Shown: piece after piece, positions 57,735 through 64,000 of the stretch
How the letters are laid out: the number at the start of each line of letters is the position of its first letter
Numbering within the stretch: the stretch's first letter is position 1
Origin: Druceiella hillmani
Taxonomy: Eukaryota > Arthropoda > Insecta > Lepidoptera > Hepialidae
Assembly: GCA_039881145.1 (NCBI GenBank)
Contig: JAYKKI010000008.1
Coordinates: 30,672,501 to 30,736,500 of the forward strand
Direction: 5' to 3'
DNA length: 64,000 bases
Made by a program: the position numbers and the translations under genes
Notes under the pieces: generated by a model
What the model saw: the letters and a program-made list of their open reading frames with translations, nothing else
What the model was told of the DNA's origin: nothing
The model's database searches: none

Positions 57735-58665
57735 GCCATACCACATATTATAAATATGAATTTCTTTGAAGAATATTATGTACGCACTTGGTCAAATAAT
57801 TAACAAAATTTTAGACGTTAGCTATCATATAAGGTCAAGGAGTAATAAAAATGTCAGAAAACAATACAAAAAATAAAACAGTACCCTACTTAACGAAGAA
57901 ACTGGAATGGCAGCGTCGTACCTAAGTCAGCGTACGAACTTTCAGCATAAGTAATTCTGTTTTAATGAATTTTTCTGGTTCGTGTTATTTAATCATATAA
58001 TTATTACAATCATTTAGATAAAAAATATTTCATTTTCCTATTATAAGAATTAGTAAAAATAAAAATCATAACAAATACATTTTTCAATAAAAATGCCATG
58101 CATTAACATTTGTCAGCTATTTGACATTAAGTAATTCTGATTTAAAATAATAATACGTTAGGGTAACAATAAAGTTACGAAAGCAATAAACTAATCATGT
58201 AAATAGTGTATCTCTGGATATATTTTATATTTTACTAACCTGAGTCATAGTCATCGTCCGAGTCTCGTTTGTAAAATAGACGATACCAGGATACGACATA
58301 CCGTTATACTTATCCCATATCTATATTGCAGTTGATGCACTTCATAACGCACTTCATTAGGAAATCCGAAATATATGAAAAAAATTATGGCGTAGACAAT
58401 TCAATCGTGTAGAACACCAATTGTCAATAAATAGTGCCAACATTCGTTGGCAAATTGCCAACTTGCAGCAAGCAAATTGCCAATAAACGATACTTCAAGA
58501 ATTCAAATGCATGCTTCTTATATGAAATAAATGTTTTCCACACGACGATGTTAATTTTCATATACAGTAAAAATAAAATTTACCATTTTTACTTTCGAGG
58601 GATTTTTCCAATCCCAGGAATGAAATAATATTGTAATCATCAAAAAAATTTAAGTCGTTGTAATG
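57735..58665. other. AT-rich spacer
   Basis: A local cluster of 'gcaaattgcca' words lies at 58,448-58,490. No gene supported. Confidence 0.4.
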
Positions 58666-58669
58666 AAAG

Positions 58670-59130
58670 TTTTTTCCTGTTTTATACTGTGTTATTACGA
58701 AATTAAAACGTCTGTGTTTGTACGTCTGTCACCCGGTCTTTTTCTAAACCCCTTGATCAGTTTCAATGAAATTTAGTACTTATGAGTTTTTCATAAATAG
58801 CTGTATATTTTTTTCTAATTTTAAAAATTTCGGGTACAAACAAATAATAACAATAGTTTTTCCAAAAAAAATGGCTGACTACTCTTGAAAATTTTTACTT
58901 TCATAATATTTAGTATTCGAACTAACATACTTATAACCGATTTTTCACGAAAAAATATGGTCAAGGTAATTCTCAAAAAAATCAAGGAAAGGACATGACC
59001 AATTTTTGCATAGTTCTCTAAGAAAAAACTAAAATAAAATTTATGAATTATGGTGGATTTTTAGACCCTTAGAGCTCGGGAGTAATTATTTATGTAAAAT
59101 AAAAAAGAAATTGTTTTGACGATTATTGCT
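58670..59130. repeat. Possible decayed interspersed repeat
   Basis: 'cgtctgtgtttgtacgtctg' followed by 'ttgatcagtttcaatgaaat' and 'ttagtacttatgag' resembles the 'gtctgtctgttac...accgattttgatgaaatttggtat' plan of common lepidopteran repeats. The rest is too decayed. Confidence 0.35.
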
Positions 59131-59134
59131 CTCT

Positions 59135-59755
59135 TTTACGTTGCTTGCACGATATATTGACGTTCCTTTCAGCACATAGAAATTAAGCCCAAAAATCGAA
59201 TATTGTATATTTTTATAACAAAATGACGTAACTTTTTATCGTTAAAAACAATTATTATGGTGTAAAAGTGTCTGAACCACACAATAAAATATAAAACCGC
59301 ATTATTAAAATCATAACGCGATGTGGCAGAATTATTTTCACGGTTGGTAACATCGACAAATAATATATCGGTCCGTAGTCCGTTTGTATTTCTTACTACC
59401 TTGCAAAAATAATTTATGTTGCGAGTTAAAAAATGTTTATCACACCGTTTAATTATTCACAGCTTTTAAATTATTTAATACAATTGAAAAGGTTTCCTAA
59501 AAATAATTTTTATAATTTAAACAGACGATGAACGATGAATTATATTTGTATTCCACGACAATAGCTGTTATGTGAACGTTAATTTCAGCCTAAATCTTTT
59601 TAAGACAGAGGACGAAGTTTTGCCGGAAGACGCTGGACAGCTTTATTTGTGATCAAATCTAGTTTTTCCATCAAAATCGTTCTTTGCTTGAATTAAAACG
59701 TCGTGAAAATGTAATAATTTACATTTTTATTTTTTCCCTGCTTTTCATGACAATT
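59135..59755. other. AT-rich spacer
   Basis: No supportable feature. Confidence 0.45.
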
Positions 59756-59758
59756 TGA

Positions 59759-59814
59759 GCAGAATAATGTGATATATTGTGAATAGGCAGAATAATGTGA
59801 TATATTGTGAGTAG
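59759..59814. repeat. 28 bp tandem duplication
   Basis: 'gcagaataatgtgatatatt' plus 'gtgaatag' at 59,759 is repeated at 59,787 with one substitution near its end. Confidence 0.9.
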
Positions 59815-59979
59815 TCATGCTCTAAATAGCTTGAAATATTAAGAAACGAATTAGAGAGAGGGGGTGGGGGAGGATATAATATAAGTAATGTTGTTGTCAG
59901 TTAATAGGATATAATATAGTGGCAATAAGTTAACTCCATTACATCAATTAAGTCACAAAACACCGGCTCCACTCAACTG

Positions 59980-60420
59980 ACAAACTTACAAACGAAACAT
60001 CTCAATCTCGCCCAACAATATTTACATTCAATAAACTTGTCGTCGCTCAGCGGCGCTGACCACACAGTCGCTCATCAATGAACGATATCTCCGTCGTTGC
60101 ATTATACCCGTATGAATGGACATTTTTATCGGCCCGACTTGGGCGTACGACAACAGATCACAATGACTCTAAACACTTTTTAATCCTACGATAGATGGCG
60201 CCGGGCGCGCGCTTAGCATGACAAAGGCTCGCGGCCCGCCCGCCGCTGCTGTTATGCTAATCGCGGGCGGCCGCCTCCGCGACCGATCGTGCGTCTTTGA
60301 ATAAATTGCTCATAGACTTCGATGAGCTATGCAAATTGGCTCATCTCACAGGTTATTTACTTCATATTGTTATGTAGCGCGAAATGGTTTACGGGCAGTG
60401 CTCGAGATGAAGTGGTATTA
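59980..60420. other. GC-rich island with POU-octamer word
   Basis: A GC-rich core at about 60,195-60,290 contains 'gttatgctaatcgcgg'. It is followed by the octamer 'atgcaaat' at about 60,330 in 'agctatgcaaattggctc'. There is no ORF. Octamer plus an ATGCTAAT variant 80 bases apart is suggestive of POU-domain binding, but this is motif reading only. Confidence 0.42.
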
Positions 60421-60424
60421 TGGC

Positions 60425-61255
60425 GTTTAGCATTGACGGGCGAGGTGCCTGTCATTGAAATGGATTCTTGAGATCCAGATCGTGGCTTTTATTTTTCTAT
60501 TGTATGTCAAAGTGCTCTTCGGTTCAAATACATATTTATTAATCAAGAGTTGCCAACAGTGAATTAAGATTATGTTATTTTGATACAGTCATTTATTAAA
60601 TTTATGTTGCTAGCAGCAACTTCATAAAATATTTATAAAGAATTACATCAACATTAAGTAATCTACAATAGCGTAAAGTACGTCTTATTGGATCCTTAAT
60701 TTGGGAGTACGTTAAGTTAACATTAGAGTAACAAAAGGTTTGCTCTAAGTGTAACTATATTACGTCTTTACTGCATTGAAGAAAGAGAATTCAAATTTAC
60801 ACATTAACACTTATTTAGTTAGCTTTGCATGGTAGGCAAGAAGAGATATATTACTATCGGAATATCAAATTATTATATTAATAAATTAAAAAGTATTCTG
60901 AATGGCCTAAAGTCATGTGCTTTAATCTCTATGGAGTTTTCCAAAATATGAGTAAGCAGACAGCTGGACGCTTGTGAAATGAATATACTCACATTACTTT
61001 TGTAATAATTACCACGTAACCGTGAATTAACAGGTTATACACGAAGTAAAGAATCATGATATTTAATTATAAACGCAACATCGAACTTTCTTCAATGACC
61101 TCGGAAATCTCAGCAGATCTTGACACGTCGCACAATTATACCATGTCTTATTGTTAAAACCTGTCGATTGATCAACTGAAACGATGTTGATTCTAATGTA
61201 CCTAACTGAAATCCAAAGTGGTTTTATTGCCATAAATGAGCCTTTTTTAAGACGC
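60425..61255. other. AT-rich spacer
   Basis: The 66-codon minus frame at 61,063-61,263 lies beside the LINE fragment and has no recognised content. Confidence 0.4.
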
Positions 61256-61259
61256 ACTA

Positions 61260-61635
61260 CCATAGTCGGTTTTCCGCCTTCCGTATCTAGCTGCTTCTGA
61301 TGTTTTTAGATCGTCAGTTTATTTGGCTGGCTATATCCCACTTGCACTTCGAAGTTCGCGACCTTATCTCTAAAACTCGTCTACCCCCTTACCTATTGGT
61401 TCTTTGGTAACTATGATTATTTAGCTATTTCAGTTTGCTGATGTTAAGCGCGATGTTTCTACTGCTATAGTTCTGCGTCGAAATTCCTTGTTCCGAATTT
61501 TGTCTTTCAGTGATACTCCGAGTATAACTCTTTTCAGTGAATGCTGAGTGATTTTAAAATGGACGGATGAGGACGATCATTAATATATAGATTTCAACGC
61601 TGTAGGTCATCATGATCAGGATGTCCATAGATATA
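61260..61635 (-). mobile_element. Decayed LINE ORF fragment (post-RT region)
   Basis: On the minus strand, reading downward from about 61,615, the translation runs MMTYSVEIYILMIVLIRPF and then, after a frameshift near 61,560, KITQHSLKRVILGVSLKDKI followed by RNKEFRRRT. This matches the insect LINE family pattern 'P.MTYGAETW...GL.R.', then 'QRAMERAMLGVSLRDRIRNEEIRRRT'. The following 'W.GHIARR.DGRW' region is only faintly visible down to about 61,260. Stops and at least one frameshift show it is dead. Neither the endonuclease nor the catalytic RT core is present. This is the same broad type of element as the fragments near 10.5 and 13.8 kb, but the wording of the motif suggests a different LINE family from the 13.8 kb one. 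Confidence 0.85.
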
Positions 61636-61639
61636 ACCA

Positions 61640-62735
61640 AGTAGTTACTTGGTATTTTAAAGTTTAACAATAGTCAGACAGCATAAAATTATAGTGTCGA
61701 AATGTAGAAGGACTTTAATAATCTACTTTTTATCCAAATATGCTTCAAACGATACCTTCGTGCGTTTTATAAGTTTTGGTAAAAAAGTTTCTAATATTAA
61801 TCAAGACTACTGAATAGAACTCTTTACAGCAAGATTATTCACACTACACAAACGACATTAAAAATGAAAGAATGTTATATTTTTAATTCATTTATATTAC
61901 ATATAGATTACCATTAGGCATCCAAATTTTTAAGAGGCGCTTTATTCAAATATGTGGTTTATAACACTTATTTTGATAATTGTTAGTGATAATTTAAATA
62001 ATTTTTTGAGCGTTATCTAATTTATTATTATATATCTATGCTAGATTATATAGGAATTACGGTGGATATTTTATATAGGCTTCTCGTATTCAGAAAACCA
62101 TTAATACACATAGATATATAAAGAGAATTGATAAACATATGTGCCGGTTTTATATCCGCGAATTGTTGAATTCATTTAACCGTTACTATTAACGTGTAAC
62201 TTGGAAGTAAATAAATAGAAAGAATTTAAAATAGTACTGTGTTATCATCAAATCAACCAAAATAAGTTTAATATTTCTTAAATTGCTTTAAGAATACGTA
62301 TCGTATAATTGTGACTCTTTATAGCTTATTGAAAAATTGTATAAATATCTTTGTATTCGAAACTACAAATTGATTACTTTGGGGTTATTAAGTAATAAAT
62401 AAACTAATATATATATATCACATTCTTTATTTGGCGCATTATTATGTCGTAAATACATAACATTTCGTTATTTATTCAGTTACGATTTTTTATAACCAAC
62501 GAGCGATCGTTAAAACAGTTTCTTAGCGAAACTATCTAATCGTGTTGTTGTGATTAAATGTCATCAATAAACATGCAGTTGTTGTTTTGTTTTACATTTT
62601 TTAGGTAAATAAAATTACATAACATATTATTACTGCGCTAAAAATATTAAATCAAACCCGATACTTACATTATTTACCCGCCAAATGAAAGTAATACATT
62701 ACGAAATAAATAGACAACAATAATAATTAGAAAGG
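61640..62735. other. AT-rich spacer
   Basis: No supportable feature. Confidence 0.45.
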
Positions 62736-62739
62736 CGCT

Positions 62740-63180
62740 GGTAGCGATGGCGCGGAGGTTCCCGCCCAGGCGCCGCCCGCCGCCCCACTTCCGATATTTA
62801 TGTGTTGCAGATGACTAAGCATCATTTCGACGTCGACTGCTTTTTACGACGAAGAAAGAAATAAGTGAAGGGATGAAGCGGCGTCGGAGCGCGGATTTTC
62901 TTAATGTACGTTGCGAGCCTAGCCGGCCCGTATTAATGCAGGTAGCGTTTGATTTATTGAAAGCTTTTGTTCGGCCTTTCCTTGTTAACTTGTTTTCCTA
63001 TTTCATTTTTTAATTTGTTTTGCCGGAAAGTGATGGTATCGGGGCGTTTCTTTTGTACGCTCGAGGCCTCCGCTCGTTCGGGGAAATGGAGGTAGCGCGG
63101 TATTGGGTTAAGGCGTGTTTTAGGTTTATTAGAGTGGCGCGGCAGACAGGGCGGAGTGGTAACCGTGTGCGAAATTGTTT
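62740..63180. other. GC-rich island
   Basis: A GC-rich left part ('ggcgccgcccgccgcccc', about 62,771), then 'cagatgactaagcatcattt', which contains a TGACnnnGC core like the antioxidant/Maf element (about 62,811), then two further GC pulses at about 62,875-62,935 and 63,055-63,165. The 86- and 66-codon frames lie on opposite strands of the same bases and match nothing. Confidence 0.38.
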
Positions 63181-63184
63181 TTCG

Positions 63185-64000
63185 CCTTATCAAATATATG
63201 CGACAATTTATCAATATTAGAAATTGTTAAATATAGTTTTAGTATACGAAATTTTGTTCGATTAGGGTATACGAGGCAGCTAGGTGATCGCTATCGTGAG
63301 TTGCATCTGAGGATTAAAAAAATTATATTCATATTAGTCTGACCCAAAAACTACTTCATTTATTTTGATAAAATGATGTTTCTTAAGTGCTTAAATTATA
63401 CCTGATTTTATGGAAAAGTTATGAAAATGATACCCAATGCAGTTAGGATAATGTTAGTCGTGTTTAAAAAATTTGTCAGATGTGATAAGTAAAATGATTT
63501 TCCAAGGGAGTTTTACATTTATTCAAGATAAGTTAATACCTATCTTAAATTTTCAAAGTTAATTTGAAATAATGGAGCGACATTTGAAATGCATTATAGA
63601 TTTTAGTAATCATTAACCTTAAATATTGCGAAACGCTTCTGTTTCAATTGAGCTTCAATATTTTTTATTATGTACATGGATATGGAAAAATAATTTTTAA
63701 AATGTCAAAGCGTCTGAAATTCTAATAAGAATGCAAATTTTAATTAGCTAAAAATTTTGGAACAGAATAAAAATAAATGAACAATTATTAATAGAAAGAG
63801 ATGGAGAGAGAAAGAGGGAGAGAAATTACATTAATGTGCTTGTGAATTAAATATAATTATCACCTTAATATTATGTCAATTTGTATTTATTACTATATCG
63901 ATATATATTATATACCAATATATGTATTTTTTTAAAGATGGCGCCTTGATATTAGATTAAGTGAATTTAAGAGCAGATTTGATGGTCTAATGTTAATAAA
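63185..64000. other. AT-rich spacer to window end
   Basis: A GA-rich tract occurs at about 63,795-63,826. No gene supported. Confidence 0.45.

Overview
This window looks like insect nuclear DNA, most likely from a moth or butterfly (Lepidoptera). The sequence shows a strongly AT-rich background, a dozen long (AT)n tracts, no long open reading frame, no convincing exon and no RNA gene. The Lepidoptera call is an inference. It rests on several interspersed repeats whose tails resemble repeats I associate with lepidopteran genomes, such as 'gcgaagtcgcggg', 'ggaaccctatttt...cttgaccggttttt' and 'caaatcggttcagccgtt'. I found no complete host protein-coding gene. The window reads as a gene desert, or as one very large intron or intergenic space.

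Layout. (1) Bases 1-17,500 are AT-rich spacer broken up by short GC-rich islands near 0.9, 2.4, 3.3, 5.0, 7.7, 9.5, 11.8 and 15.1 kb. Two decayed non-LTR retrotransposon (LINE) fragments lie here: one on the minus strand near 10.3-10.8 kb and one on the plus strand near 13.5-14.06 kb. (2) Bases 17,690-25,490 are tandem-repeat territory: about four degenerate 134-141 bp units, then a 6.8 kb satellite of about 106-107 copies of a 64 bp unit. Part of that array, about 0.9 kb long, is itself duplicated. The array ends against a short LINE-3'-UTR-like tail. (3) Bases 26,300-35,700 hold a 0.5 kb direct duplication, three loci of a palindromic foldback repeat family, and two small tandem arrays (41 bp x5 and 109 bp x3). 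(4) Bases 36,000-46,200 hold GC islands, a large inverted repeat with arms of about 340 bp, old interspersed repeats, a probable mariner transposase remnant, and a pair of direct repeats about 430 bp long that are identical over their first 340 bp. (5) Bases 46,200-64,000 are again AT-rich spacer with prominent GC islands (48.7-49.1, 52.0-52.5, 54.4-54.8, 55.8, 56.8-57.1, 60.0-60.4 and 62.7-63.2 kb), two more loci of the palindromic family, and a third LINE fragment on the minus strand near 61.3-61.6 kb.

How it fits together. With no host gene visible, the likely functional content is regulatory. The GC-rich islands are discrete, lack coding structure and contain many TAAT, E-box and other transcription-factor-like words. 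They could be conserved non-coding elements serving a developmental regulator outside the window, but that needs cross-species alignment. The rest is repeat biology: LINE and mariner decay, foldback elements, satellite expansion and short templated inversions. All GC and copy-number statements were made by eye, apart from the repeat periods, which were measured from coordinates.
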